Shown here piece by piece: positions 43,801 to 52,785 of a stretch of 64,000 bases of DNA. Each line of letters opens with the position of its first letter. Positions within the stretch are counted from its first letter, which is position 1. The DNA comes from an uncultured Lentisphaeraceae bacterium. GTDB taxonomy: Bacteria; Verrucomicrobiota; Kiritimatiellia; RFP12; DVOR01. The DNA is taken from NCBI GenBank assembly GCA_937892925.1, contig CALBHX010000088.1, forward strand, positions 1 to 64,000, written 5' to 3'. The position numbers were made by a program, and so were the translations under genes. The notes beneath the pieces were generated by a model, which did not search any database, was not told where the DNA came from, and saw only the letters and a list, made by a program, of their open reading frames with translations.

Positions 43801-46800
43801 CAGCTCGAGAATTATGGGCTGAACGTTGTCCCGAACGACACCGTGCTGCTGAACGATCCGGCCTGGACGGCTTACCGCACACTCCCTGTGCTGATAAAGC
43901 AGATTAAGGCGTTGGATACGGCATGGCAGCGGCTGCTGGCGTTCTCGCCCTTTGTGACCAAACCTTCCAATCCGCTGGTCGTTTCTGAAACGTTCGATCA
44001 GGCTCGGGCGGAGCGTCAGGTGCGTGCGTTGATTGGCCGTATTGACGAAACCCTTAAGACGCTCCGCGACAATGCGGCGGGGCTTCAGCCTGTTGTGCGC
44101 GAGATGATCGCGGAAGGCGGCGAGACAGACCTGTTGTGGACGGCGCGCAAGAATCAGATTCTGAAGGCGCTGGTGGATTCGTTCTATAATGGCGAGGCGG
44201 ATCAGGCGAAAGATCCGGCTTTTGCCGGCATGGCTGCGCTCACGGCAGGCGAAACGGCAGCGTATGCCGGTGCCGATGCCACGGATTATGCCGCGGCGTT
44301 CGCTACGGAATATTCCGCATATGAGCAGGCATTGTTGGGCGTTAAGTCGCCGCTGCTCAAGCAGTCCTACCGCATGGCGCTGCGCGGGTTCAACGGCGGT
44401 GTGTCGGCCGAAGGCCTTCTGGCGCCGATCGGGGCGCATATGCCACTGCGCATTTTTGAAGATCGTCTGGGCGGCGGCTCGAAGGTCTTCTTCGGCATCC
44501 CGGTGGCAACGGCTACAACGTTGGGCGCCTATTTGCCCATGTGCACGCAGTCTCGGGATCCCTTCATGACCACGAGCCCGTTGGTGGCCGATTCGGACGC
44601 CGATGGCATGGACGATTACTGGGAAGTCTTCCACGGCCTCAACCCCATGCTGGGCGATTACGTCAACGGATCGAGCGAGAACGGGGATTCCTCCGATCGA
44701 AACAATTATTCGATTGACCGCCTGCAGAGTATCTATGCGTTGGGGGATTCCTTCCGCGACACGGATGCTGCAACGGTTTACACGGCGCTTGCGCCATCTG
44801 GAACGAATCCGTTCAAGAACCCGGCGCTGGAAACAGGCGCGGTTACCGGCTATGACTACTACACCTATCCGTGGCTTGCGGGCGTTCCGTTCGCAGATCC
44901 GGACGGCGATGGGCTGCTGAACTTCGAGGAAGCGGTGAATCCCTCTTCATCGGATCCCGCGCATTACGGCACCGATCCGTCGCCGTTGTGGATGACGGAT
45001 CCGGACAACCGCAGCGCGTTTACGGCGCGGTTCTATTCGCTGCGTAACCGGAACTTCGCTCGCGATACCGTCTATCAGGCCGGAACGGATGAGCCGACGG
45101 AGGTCGCCGATGCGTTCCTGATGGGGAACGGCTATCTCCCCGCAGCGTCGCTGCCTTACTATCACCGGACGGGTGATGATACGCCTGCAACGGTTTATGC
45201 TTCGGTTCTTCCGTATGAGATAAACGAAGGCTATGACACCGATGGCGACGGCGTGCCGGATATGACCGAGCTTACAACGTCTTCCATCTTTAAGGGCGAT
45301 CCGCAGACGCTTCGCACGCCGGATCGTCAGCAGGCGGCTTATTTCGGCGGCGCAGGCGTGATGCAATCGCACGTTACGACGCAGTTTGGGCCGATGGCGC
45401 TCACCACCTTCACACTCGAATGCTGGGTGAAGCCGGATGCCGATCAGCCGGGGGCCGATGCCAATGGCGAGGTTATCCTGATCGATCGCCCGTGGCGCTT
45501 TAATGATGCGGCCGCCGAGCCCGGCGATCTGCGCCACAACTTCCGCCTAGGCTTGCGCCAGACGGTTGGCGGTTTCCTGCCGTTTGCCAACTATACCGGC
45601 GCGGGCACCACGTTTGCCGATTCCACAACGGTTCCGAAGGCTTCGCCGACGGTTGTTTCCGGTGAAGCAATCAAGGCCGGAGAGTGGAATCACATTGCCG
45701 TGTCGTATGATGGCAAGCGGTTGGTGCTTCTCCTCAATGGCGTGGAGAATACCTCGGTGGCGTGCTCGCTTATTCCGGCAAACGGGGTTATCTCGGTGAA
45801 GAATGACGGGCTGGATGACGTCCAGCGCTACACGTCCCGCACGGCGCCGCTTATGATTGGTGCCGGCCCTGCGGAGTCGGCCTGGTTCTCTTCGCTTGGC
45901 AATCCCAAGGATGACACGCCGTTCACGGAATACTTTGCGAATGCCTATAAGGGCTTTATCGATGAAGTGCGGATTTGGAATGGCGCCCGCACGGCGACGC
46001 AAATCTTCGAGAAACGCCGGTCTACCTTTACACAGGCTGAGCTTCTGGCGTTCCGTGTGAATGTCTTCAATGCGCGGCGGAACGGGCAGGGCTACTATGA
46101 GCCTAATACGCCTGCTGCGCCATTGGCAATCTACACGTTCAACGACTTGCTCGCCGGTACGCGGATTGCGGCCGATGAAACGACGGGTACGCCGGCTTAT
46201 GCTGCGAATGAGCCGTGGGAACGCTATCCCGGCCAGCAGGTGGTGGGTGATGCAACGGTTCCCGGATCGTTCACCTTCCGCCGTAAGGGCATCCAGCAGA
46301 CGCGCCTGGATTCGGGGCATCCGCGTATTACGGAGGAGACCTTGCCGACGGATCAGGAGCTCTTCACATCCTACTACACGCTTACGGCGGCAAAGACGCT
46401 GCGTTCCAAGCAGTATTGTGAAAATCCTGGAGCCGATGAGCCCTTCTCGGAATTCGTGCCGCTTGCCCACAACACCATCGATCATTTGCCGGTGGCGGAT
46501 GTGGAGCGTTCCAGTGCGTACTTCTTCCGGCCGCTGAACACGGTCAAGGGATCGCCGGAGCTGGTGATGCCTTCGGGTACGGTCAGCAACCTCAAGGTGG
46601 TTGACTCGGTCTACTGGTCGCCCTATGCTGCCGGGCGCACCGTCTCTACGACTGAGGCTTATGACGTCAAGACCAATGGCAACCCCTATGCCTACCGTTA
46701 CCTCGGGGCGCAGACCTTCGATGCCGATCGGTACACCACACTGGGGGCGTACTCCACGCGCTATGCCGCCGATCTTCTGATCTACGGCGATGCGTTTGCG

Positions 46801-49800
46801 AAGTACGACTTCGAGAGCTGGGAGAATTCCCCCAGCACGGATCCCGGAGCCAGCAAGCCTGACCCGACCACCACTGTGGAAGAGGGAGACAAGTGGTTTG
46901 ATTACGCCTCCGGCACGGGGGATATGCTCACCGATGATCAGCACTCTCAGGGCGGCGATTGGCTCGATAAGAACATTGCCAACGGCCAGACGAAGGATTC
47001 TGACGGCGACCGGATGCCCAACTGGTGGGAAAATTATTACGGGCTCGATCCTGAGGATGCCACGGGCGATAACGGCCCGCATGGCGACTCCGACGGCGAC
47101 TTCCTGACGAACTATGCCGAGTACCTGGCTAAGTCCAACCCCGGCAAGTACTCCACGGTGGGCAACGGTGTGCCTGATTATCACATCCCGATCTGGTTCC
47201 GCCGCGGGCGGCCGACCTTCGGCCTTCTGTACACCGACAACGACTTCATGGAAGATCACATTGAAGCCGCCAACCGCAGTGAGCGCCTCTCGGTTGACCT
47301 CCATGACGGCGAGGTGGATGCCGATGGCGATGGCTGGAGCAACTGGGCAGAGATCCGCGCCGGATTCCGTTCCAGCGAGCATTCCACCAACCCGAATGCC
47401 GCCACCAGCATTGCGCAGTCCGGCGCTACGGTGCTTGAGATGCCGCAGCCAGCCCTGCGCCTGACAGTGGATTACTTTGGCGACCAGAACGTCTACACCA
47501 ATGCGGTTGACGGCGCCAAGATCATTGTTCACGCGTATACGGCCAAGAACAATAACTCTGCGCCGGATGCCACCTTCACGCTGCCGCTCTCCACGAGCAC
47601 AGCCGCAGGGAACACCAGCGAGCAGGCTACGGCGACCACCGAAATCGGGTTCTGGAAACAGGGTAAGTTCTCCGGTTACCTCAATATCGGCAACGTGGTG
47701 CCCGGTTCGCTCGACATCACCTACACGCGTTACACCTCCAATTCCTCCACCTCCACTACGGACGGAACAACCCAGACGGAGACGGAGACCGCAGTCTTCC
47801 ATATCTATGGCGACACGGCGACAACGGGAGATGTGGCTGAGCTGTATTCGAGTGTTCCGGCCACTTACACGAACGCTGAAGGCGAAACGGTCGGCACCGG
47901 AACTACGCGTGTGAAGGCCGGCACCATCAACTACCGCACCGGTTTCTATACGCTTGACTTCTCCGATGAAGACGTGTGGCAGGTGGAAGGCATGACGGCG
48001 GATGTGGACGCCACGACGGGTGTGCTCTCCAACATCACGCCCTACAACCGCACCGAGTTCATTGGCGTGGCCTCGTACAAGTATGGCATTGTGGCCGGGA
48101 AGTCCAACACCTTCACGCTGGTTACGCCGACCTCCGGCTACCTCAAGGAAGGCGCGAACAACTTCTTCGTCTTCGCTGACTTGAATAACGATGGCGACTG
48201 GAATGACGGCGAGCCTGCCGGCATTCCCGACCAGCACGATGTGGACGTTGGCTTCGATCTCGTGAACCGCCCGCTTCATGTGGCGCTCACGGAGCAGGCG
48301 CCGCCCGGATCGGTCCGCTTGGACGTGAAGAGCATTTTGGGCGTCTTGCTGACGGAGAATGACAACAACTCCGCCGTTGAGGGCGACAATTCCTCGCTCA
48401 CGAATCCGACGACGGGGCAGCCGTTGCAGCCTTCCAAGTTTGCCAGCGGCCTCTCCTACGAGCTCATTCTCACGCCGTATGAGAATATCTCTACCGGCGA
48501 GACCACAACGAATGCGCCCACGCCGGTCTACCGCAAGCAGTATAACGTCAAGAAGCCGTATCTCACGGAAGACGAAATCTTCGGCAATGACCCCAACGGG
48601 CTGCCCGGAACGCTTGCCGCGAACCAGCGCGCCGCCTCTTACAAGGTCTTCCTTGTGCCCGAGACGTATTCCGAGGGGAGCGTGGATCAGTGGACGGACT
48701 ACAACATCGCCATTGTGACCAACGTGTTTGGTTCGTTGGATGATGCCAGCACGGCTCTGGTCAGCCCCATCGGCGGTGCCCTGCGTTACAACACGGAGCT
48801 TACCTTTGAGTGGCTCTGCAATATTCAGGTGCCCACCTTCACGCTAGCCATTACCAAGACGGCCGATGCGATGGGCAACCCGGTGAATGTGCGCGTCTTC
48901 GAGCAGACCATCCGCGGCGTGGCGCCCTGCGCTACCGCTATCGGCAATGGCAGCGTGGAGCAGTATCGCTACCGCTATATGCTCCCGCGCGGCTTGGGAG
49001 AGCTCAATGCTGACGGCACGGCTGTCTTTGGCGATGGTTCTTATGCCTACCGCCTCACACTCAACCCCTACAACAGCGGCAGTGCGAAGACCCTCAACGG
49101 CAACTTCCGCATTCAGCTCAATGCTTCGGGTGATGTGAACCTGGCGGAGAACAAAGACGCGGTTAAGACGACCTCCTATAACGTGCAGGATTCCTACTAC
49201 GTTCGCGCCCGCGTCCGCTACAACGGCGTCCTCCGCAACGATGAGGACTTCGGCGGCCGCCGCATTCGGATTGAAGCGCACTACTCGGGTTCCTTCAACG
49301 GCGACCCGGTGGCTTCCGTCTCGGACTTCCTCGTCCATGACGGCGCGGTTGATGCGGATGGCAACTACACCGATTCCGGTGAAACCGATGCCATCAACCG
49401 CTGCGTCCGCATGGTGAAGGATAAGGTCTCCACCCGCACGCGGAGCGTGCCTCAGCCTGACGGTTCTGCTGTTACCGAGACGTACAACGCCTTCTGGTCC
49501 ACCCGCTTTGATGCGGAAATCCGCGGGCTGCCTACCAACGATCCGGTCTACCTCATCGCCTACTTTGACCTGAACGGCAACGGCAAGCGCGATGCTTGGG
49601 AGCCGTGGGGCTATGCTACGCAGGGTCTTGACGCGGTTGGCGGGTACTACTTCGATCCGAAGCCGGTAACCCCTGTCAATACGGGCAAGGACTTCCTGAT
49701 TGAGTTCTACATCCAGGATGTGGATACCGATAACGACAAGCTCGCTGACAGCTGGGAGTGGCTCAATTCCGGCAAGCCCACAAAGGACTTCGCGTCTTGG

Positions 49801-50388
49801 TGCGGCACCTTCACCGGTACGCTTGCCAACCATCACGCCTCCGATATCTGGACCACCTCTGTGGATGGCACACTCTCGCTTACTGCCTACGGCGCTCAGC
49901 TCTTCGGCCTGAACGTAACGAGTGCCCCGGATGCGAACGGCGCCGTGAAGGTGGAGGGGATGCCGGAAGATCTCACCGCCGCGCGTGAGCTCATCGATAT
50001 CCTCGGGCAGGATAATGCGCTCAAGCTCTTCAGTGAGGGTTATGCCTCCTATGGACTGACAGTCAAGGGGATTGCCTTTGATGGCGACGCCGTGACCCTC
50101 GCGTGGGATGTTACTTCCGCCACGGGGGTGGCCGATGGTGCGGTTTATGATCTCACCGAAGTCTTTGCCAAGAGCAGCTCTACTGCCGCCGTCTATGCCG
50201 TCTACGGCAAGGCTGCGCTCACGGATGCCTCCTGGACGAAACTGGGTGAAGTCAAGGTGGCCAATCTCGCTGCGCCGAGCTTGACGCTTACCCAGACGGC
50301 GATCACGGGCGCGGATGGTGAACCGAAGAAGGCCGCCTTCTTCAAGGTGATCCTTTCGGCCAAAACGGCTTCCGCTGTAACAGAATAA
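37837..50388 (+). CDS. Giant secreted protein (4183 residues) with Asp-rich calcium-type repeats and a LamG domain
   Basis: A signal peptide ends near residue 27 (GAGRAFA). Residues about 700-845 contain a PKD-like region (GDGVTETYLY, NFSHTYTSG). Calcium-binding Dx[DN]xDG-type repeats, as in thrombospondin type 3 or dockerin-like loops, recur near 1007, 1315, 1440-1490, 1670-1710, 1750-1805, 1843, 2250, 2352, 2467, 3055-3105, 3163 and 3960, often followed by WE-x-YG-x-DP. Residues about 1870-2240 look helical. A LamG/concanavalin-like domain lies at about 2500-2730 (FTLECWVKPD, WNHIAVSYDG, IDEVRIWNG). Beta-rich modules fill 3100-4180. There is no LPxTG, PEP-CTERM or transmembrane anchor. A surface adhesin or matrix protein is inferred. 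The ribosome site is CGAGGTAA. Confidence 0.9.
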   Translation: MKMKNTFLIATSALLMGVFGAGRAFAAPADDTIKTKVRIESITKVAPDGEANLPLSPTTTSTIYFDVKLKDASGAGATVEFVANEYEQANSNNNDRPYLVLNIPLRGLSTKSKITLAEGEAASAQTAAAVAYYAGPGASADVLRFAYDVRPGDMSEAISWARKATGAPTFGGAIGAIRLSVRIPGTPQSLNGNLTEASLIGAPDVEVAEDTANVWPVSGYSIKIGALTDPADLNGESLYQGLVPVTISTSDGAAAANFSDTTLAKNCYLWVEAKDGADWKYVPAGVTRMIKDETAIVEGTHGTALSDTFKDAWAARFVGPNDPKATTFETQTYFVNIPASVPAGTTMRLCYGVRRDGGEAGTLTKTLYTYVETPLLASPVKDNANTSGYEVTCGEMTAEDFTLPADGLKLGYEALNNKVVSGGTINAGAGEVVTLVVSKINIDTLSNYGTLYADVECISATNPAKATFSRYYVPLDPTDTTGGDLLKLTIANTAQNGTSYFRIRIPQLEALGADTADKPFYLRVVSSPKRETINLAPGAEGTVGTEYYQPADVASTAAGSASFLSYTLTVPVSTSNRYFKIHPVGRDMSTYITPTATFADGRKVQETIARYVKLQTQGASVLQGAGAELVVSVPAGATSATFYVACINDAPQNYLTGTVDVDGTPVAMSGVMFIAKGCNSTGTITGVNDVCNGIVQPVVQDRAPTITASNPPSGGSTGTALTFTFTMVDVFSDYLVAKMSYGDGVTETYLYADEAEMIAIMGEAQWAAQLEQLAQNYGGEAADYAWNDDPALRGKYRRPRSAIGTETVNFSHTYTSGSNPSWIFTVTDSSMMSDSRQGQLSLQTSQLFTFYTVKNGTVPATGFVRWGNQSTAPGDVGFDWTFGETYTYNALTRAGGSTSVTVQAVPFAAGFATPADYTEISSTRDSFFYKWGARHADYEALLPQGDGIYERILTINRAFVSGGGEATDSTKWQDIVLEAVFVAEWLPGDALTAYAANRNQPYLYAFGDYNSDGVPDGWLLKNLGETNGRTAVEGDSIADTMPVEDRLPLAGWGSGDAAYRFGSSDGRLGYSNNGGPSSLTGDVFGYRLRIRGRDTALNAADGNGNWLSNPAWIVLLHPEQAAGVVCVGNVQNGVFTPEWNQVRLASSLNTSVAGVTVALTAENKIPYDANSVDAQGWAYVIDSNGRPIKAGSTGYRANNLMVQTKTDSDDYERFIYSYSKWGYKTNGNWGDDSVAGEDGALFPFTTVADANAAMDGKTVNQYTGADFQGTYCFIDARVPAGLLIDEPFYTDEAHRTDNHLDPRKTCWLDRFNKNNADQDGDGISNGAEYYFWYYASRIAWGSVYKEGDNVQLNTALWPAVDLRDRSGDNTDANLGTTEKFTLGRRYRNAYDPDAKEHAYYTISAGGVVTGAIGDASSGKGNYWETIPATEVLAAFDPYSAADKKLDTDNDGLTNLEEFAAGTNPIDCDTDNDWIIDGWEVAYGLDPLNIQDNGANDAEKNPDNDYYARAIVKLYPDYHHLFKVEVTTGAGTPFVDLTGSSYYFDYESRVFRIVSDAVFANGLVLGESVRTDEIPWETGKAHVTGWANEAPRFLEMAPEYKIIRDFEVYSTFGFNPETGWGTRTSALDAALKKFSGVTLSANTQPFVSREEFNSAVKRGNWKTLSTDPTSADTNGDGVPDGWEAYVGMRPYKTSDVADGNKDTDGDGLTVAQEFQCLGANLIGSGLGWSATLISDKHSSSWTNKTLPTDPMNPDTDFDGLWDGDEGDATYCYSPSIADWRGGGCNPTSADTDGDGMTDGWEFRYGVVASDVASEDDSSSTTTAAKVSTLIGPDPTYSGDYSVDYDRDGLAQYQEYLTGILRHLRYDLGPDAARIHKDFPGILEDAMETSSKTYQWKQLPDIYNAMTDMVNPSEAPALLYEEAARDSIGLIYDEIVVNPLAQAFSSSALAAEEMHSSQNAGGIQTEQCAPAITAAFNRQWAATIIFPTEAQLENYGLNVVPNDTVLLNDPAWTAYRTLPVLIKQIKALDTAWQRLLAFSPFVTKPSNPLVVSETFDQARAERQVRALIGRIDETLKTLRDNAAGLQPVVREMIAEGGETDLLWTARKNQILKALVDSFYNGEADQAKDPAFAGMAALTAGETAAYAGADATDYAAAFATEYSAYEQALLGVKSPLLKQSYRMALRGFNGGVSAEGLLAPIGAHMPLRIFEDRLGGGSKVFFGIPVATATTLGAYLPMCTQSRDPFMTTSPLVADSDADGMDDYWEVFHGLNPMLGDYVNGSSENGDSSDRNNYSIDRLQSIYALGDSFRDTDAATVYTALAPSGTNPFKNPALETGAVTGYDYYTYPWLAGVPFADPDGDGLLNFEEAVNPSSSDPAHYGTDPSPLWMTDPDNRSAFTARFYSLRNRNFARDTVYQAGTDEPTEVADAFLMGNGYLPAASLPYYHRTGDDTPATVYASVLPYEINEGYDTDGDGVPDMTELTTSSIFKGDPQTLRTPDRQQAAYFGGAGVMQSHVTTQFGPMALTTFTLECWVKPDADQPGADANGEVILIDRPWRFNDAAAEPGDLRHNFRLGLRQTVGGFLPFANYTGAGTTFADSTTVPKASPTVVSGEAIKAGEWNHIAVSYDGKRLVLLLNGVENTSVACSLIPANGVISVKNDGLDDVQRYTSRTAPLMIGAGPAESAWFSSLGNPKDDTPFTEYFANAYKGFIDEVRIWNGARTATQIFEKRRSTFTQAELLAFRVNVFNARRNGQGYYEPNTPAAPLAIYTFNDLLAGTRIAADETTGTPAYAANEPWERYPGQQVVGDATVPGSFTFRRKGIQQTRLDSGHPRITEETLPTDQELFTSYYTLTAAKTLRSKQYCENPGADEPFSEFVPLAHNTIDHLPVADVERSSAYFFRPLNTVKGSPELVMPSGTVSNLKVVDSVYWSPYAAGRTVSTTEAYDVKTNGNPYAYRYLGAQTFDADRYTTLGAYSTRYAADLLIYGDAFAKYDFESWENSPSTDPGASKPDPTTTVEEGDKWFDYASGTGDMLTDDQHSQGGDWLDKNIANGQTKDSDGDRMPNWWENYYGLDPEDATGDNGPHGDSDGDFLTNYAEYLAKSNPGKYSTVGNGVPDYHIPIWFRRGRPTFGLLYTDNDFMEDHIEAANRSERLSVDLHDGEVDADGDGWSNWAEIRAGFRSSEHSTNPNAATSIAQSGATVLEMPQPALRLTVDYFGDQNVYTNAVDGAKIIVHAYTAKNNNSAPDATFTLPLSTSTAAGNTSEQATATTEIGFWKQGKFSGYLNIGNVVPGSLDITYTRYTSNSSTSTTDGTTQTETETAVFHIYGDTATTGDVAELYSSVPATYTNAEGETVGTGTTRVKAGTINYRTGFYTLDFSDEDVWQVEGMTADVDATTGVLSNITPYNRTEFIGVASYKYGIVAGKSNTFTLVTPTSGYLKEGANNFFVFADLNNDGDWNDGEPAGIPDQHDVDVGFDLVNRPLHVALTEQAPPGSVRLDVKSILGVLLTENDNNSAVEGDNSSLTNPTTGQPLQPSKFASGLSYELILTPYENISTGETTTNAPTPVYRKQYNVKKPYLTEDEIFGNDPNGLPGTLAANQRAASYKVFLVPETYSEGSVDQWTDYNIAIVTNVFGSLDDASTALVSPIGGALRYNTELTFEWLCNIQVPTFTLAITKTADAMGNPVNVRVFEQTIRGVAPCATAIGNGSVEQYRYRYMLPRGLGELNADGTAVFGDGSYAYRLTLNPYNSGSAKTLNGNFRIQLNASGDVNLAENKDAVKTTSYNVQDSYYVRARVRYNGVLRNDEDFGGRRIRIEAHYSGSFNGDPVASVSDFLVHDGAVDADGNYTDSGETDAINRCVRMVKDKVSTRTRSVPQPDGSAVTETYNAFWSTRFDAEIRGLPTNDPVYLIAYFDLNGNGKRDAWEPWGYATQGLDAVGGYYFDPKPVTPVNTGKDFLIEFYIQDVDTDNDKLADSWEWLNSGKPTKDFASWCGTFTGTLANHHASDIWTTSVDGTLSLTAYGAQLFGLNVTSAPDANGAVKVEGMPEDLTAARELIDILGQDNALKLFSEGYASYGLTVKGIAFDGDAVTLAWDVTSATGVADGAVYDLTEVFAKSSSTAAVYAVYGKAALTDASWTKLGEVKVANLAAPSLTLTQTAITGADGEPKKAAFFKVILSAKTASAVTE

Positions 50389-50410
50389 GCCTGAGGGTTA
50401 TTCTTAAAGC

Positions 50411-50456
50411 AAAAAGCGAAGACCCGCGCTGGCGGGTCTTCGCTTTTTGTTTTTGT
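50411..50456 (+). terminator. Strong terminator after the giant gene
   Basis: A perfect 17-bp stem (50411-50427 with 50432-50448, core GCGAAGACCCGC/GCGGGTCTTCGC) with a 4-base loop. The A-run on the left and T-run on the right make it potentially bidirectional. Confidence 0.95.
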
Positions 50457-51511
50457 CTCTTTCTCGTTGGTTTCGGCAAAAGAATCAGGATTTCTCTTTT
50501 TTATTTGAACATGGAGCAGGGGTGTTCTTATCGACACAGCTTCCGCCTTTGTGATTGATTTGGTATCTGTGGGAAAGGCGGCGAGTGGCTGCGGCTTGGG
50601 CGGGTGCGGCAGGTTCGGTGTACCGGGATGTTCCCTTGTTGCGGGGAGGTTTGGGTAAAATCGCTGCTGGGGAGAGGATTTGGCAGGATGTGGGTGCACA
50701 GCGTTTGGAGGGTGTGCGTGTATAAACGGATTAGCGGTGAGGCTGTAGCGGCAGGTGAGCGTGTGCATTTGGAGCTCCGGGTAATTGTGTGAGGCGGCCG
50801 AGTGAATGGGGCTGCGGTTGGGGAAGCCTGTGGTTCTGTTATTCATGAATCCTTGCTCTACGCAGAGTTGAGCTTTCCTGGCTCGATGGTTTAGTATAGG
50901 CCGTTCGGGCATGGGGAAACGATTCGTTTTCTGCTGATTGTTTTCGGATTTGTGCCGATTTGTATGTGTGCTTCAGGATGGCGTGTGTACGGGAATGTGT
51001 GCGGGGTGGAGTCGGGTGTTCGGGCGATGCTGTCTAGGAGCCTGGAATGGCGGGGATGTATGGCTTGATCTGCCAAGGAGAAAGAGGGAAATGGTTGTGT
51101 GCAACGCGGCCATAACTGCATCGGCTTTGAAGCGTTCCGACACGCCCTAAAGCAATGTTTCCCCGACATGTGCCAAGGCCGGATTGCCGGTGTGCTTGGT
51201 TTGGGGTGGACAAGCGGAAGGGGCTTTTCTGCTTGGATGGATTTTTTGAGGTGTGGGTTTAGGTGGGGGTCATTTCTGAAGACAGTGGTCGGTTCACAGA
51301 GAGCGCGGCTGCGGCCTGTATTAAGGATGGGACTGCGGGGCACACAAAAGGTGGAGTGGTATGCTTGCAGCAGGCGTTTTTTCTTTGAGGATCTTCGCTG
51401 TTTATTAGATGTTTTTACGCGTTTTGGTTTACCAGCGGAATGGTTGATTGCCGCATGAGGCGCATTTGGTTTTGGAGTGGGTTCTCTGGGAGGCGGAGGG
51501 ATGAAAAGGGT
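50457..51511. other. Long gene-poor region between the giant gene and tolB
   Basis: More than 1 kb, AT-richer than the flanks, with no recognisable protein, tRNA or other RNA. Reading frames on both strands (for example 51099-51458 plus, 50891-51697 minus) lack ribosome sites and protein-like composition. It may be a decayed region or hold unrecognised regulatory sequence. Confidence 0.5.
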
Positions 51512-51540
51512 TTGGATGGGCGGGGGAGATTTGATATACT
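51512..51540 (+). promoter_or_regulatory. Sigma70-type promoter for tolB-pal, close to the start codon
   Basis: TTGGAT at 51512-51517, a 17-base spacer and TATACT at 51535-51540. The tolB ATG at 51549 follows only 8 bases later, so the mRNA would begin at or near the start codon. Confidence 0.55.
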
Positions 51541-51548
51541 GAAGAGGT

Positions 51549-52760
51549 ATGAAGCGGTTCTTTTTTTGTTTGAGCTTGACGGCGGCGGTTTTGGGTGCGG
51601 CGCCGGTGATTGATGTGAATGTGGAGGGGGTGGCGAAGCAGTCGCTCTCGCTGGCGGGTGTGTCAGCTTCGGGTGCAGGTGCGGAGGCGTTTCGCAAGAC
51701 GCTGCAGAATGATTTGATTCGGTGCGGTTGGTATCGGCTGGCGGCGAATGGGCAGGTGAAGGTGTCGGGCGCGGTTTTGGGCGCGGCAGGGGTTCAGGAG
51801 CGGCTGGCGGTGGCGTGGCCGGGGAAGCGGTTTGCCTGGGAGCGCAGTGCGGGAGATGTGCAGCAGGCGCGGCGTCATGCGCATGAGCTGGCGGATGCGA
51901 TTGTGGAGGCAACAACAGGTGAAAAGGGGATTGCGCAGAGCCGGTTTGCGGTGGTGGTGAAAACGGGGACATCGCGCTCGGGGCAGGCGATCGAGGATTT
52001 GTATGTGTGCGATTATGACGGATATAATCTGATCCGGCTGACGTCGGACGGGGTGCCGATTGTGGGGCCGCGCTTCTCGCCGGATGGGCGGAAGGTGTAT
52101 TTTACGAGCTATCGGAAGGGTTTTCCGGCGGTTTTTGTGGCCGATGTAGCCACGCGCTCGGTGCAGCAGCTGGCCTCGTTTCGGGGGTTGAGCACGGGGG
52201 CGGTGCCTTCGCCGGCGGATCCGAATAAGCTGGCGATTATCCTTTCGCATCAGGGGAATCCGGAGCTGTATGTGATGGATGCGCGGACGAAACATCTGAC
52301 GCGCCTAACGCGGACGAAGCTGGCGGCGGAGGCCAGCCCCTGCTGGTCGCCGGACGGCCGGCGGATCTGCTATGTTTCGGATGCAGCGGGTTCGCCGCAG
52401 CTGTATGTGGTGGACGTGGCGAGCGGGCAGTCGCGGCGGCTGACGCTGGGGCGCGGGGAATCGGTTCAGCCGGATTGGGGCAAGCATGGAATTGTTTTTG
52501 CCACCAAGCGGGGAAGCCCGTATCGGCTGGCGGTTATTGACCCGGACAAAGGGGAATCTTCGCTGCGTTACCTCACGCCTGTGAATGAAATTTATGAATC
52601 GCCCTCCTGGGCTCCGGATGGCCGCCATGTGGTGGCTTCGCGGACGCAGGGCCGCACGCGCACGCTTTGGGTGCTCGATGCCGCAGAGAAGGGTGAAGCA
52701 CCTTATCAACCTTTTTCAGGCAGTGGTCCGCAGTGGCTCAACCCTGCCTGGAGCAAATGA
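51549..52760 (+). CDS. tolB: TolB periplasmic beta-propeller protein
   Basis: A 403-residue protein with a signal peptide (MKRFFFCLSLTAAVLGAAP), an N-terminal alpha/beta TolB domain (about 20-135) and a C-terminal propeller of WD40-like repeats with recurring PRFSPDGRKVYFTS-type blades. TolB couples the Tol motor to Pal and peptidoglycan during outer-membrane constriction. pal follows after 25 bases. tolQ, tolR and tolA are not adjacent; a TolA/TonB-like gene lies at 29312-30136. Confidence 0.93.
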   Translation: MKRFFFCLSLTAAVLGAAPVIDVNVEGVAKQSLSLAGVSASGAGAEAFRKTLQNDLIRCGWYRLAANGQVKVSGAVLGAAGVQERLAVAWPGKRFAWERSAGDVQQARRHAHELADAIVEATTGEKGIAQSRFAVVVKTGTSRSGQAIEDLYVCDYDGYNLIRLTSDGVPIVGPRFSPDGRKVYFTSYRKGFPAVFVADVATRSVQQLASFRGLSTGAVPSPADPNKLAIILSHQGNPELYVMDARTKHLTRLTRTKLAAEASPCWSPDGRRICYVSDAAGSPQLYVVDVASGQSRRLTLGRGESVQPDWGKHGIVFATKRGSPYRLAVIDPDKGESSLRYLTPVNEIYESPSWAPDGRHVVASRTQGRTRTLWVLDAAEKGEAPYQPFSGSGPQWLNPAWSK

Positions 52761-52785
52761 TCCGCGCCACAGAAGGAAGATCCTT

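Noticed and set aside
38017..48279. Long minus-strand frames opposite the giant gene (38017-39357, 39514-42579, 45547-48279)
   Set aside because: They mirror the coding periodicity of the giant gene and show low-complexity composition without ribosome sites.
50891..51697. Minus-strand frame across the gene-poor region into tolB
   Set aside because: Low-complexity Pro/Ser/His composition, overlaps the tolB start, no motif.
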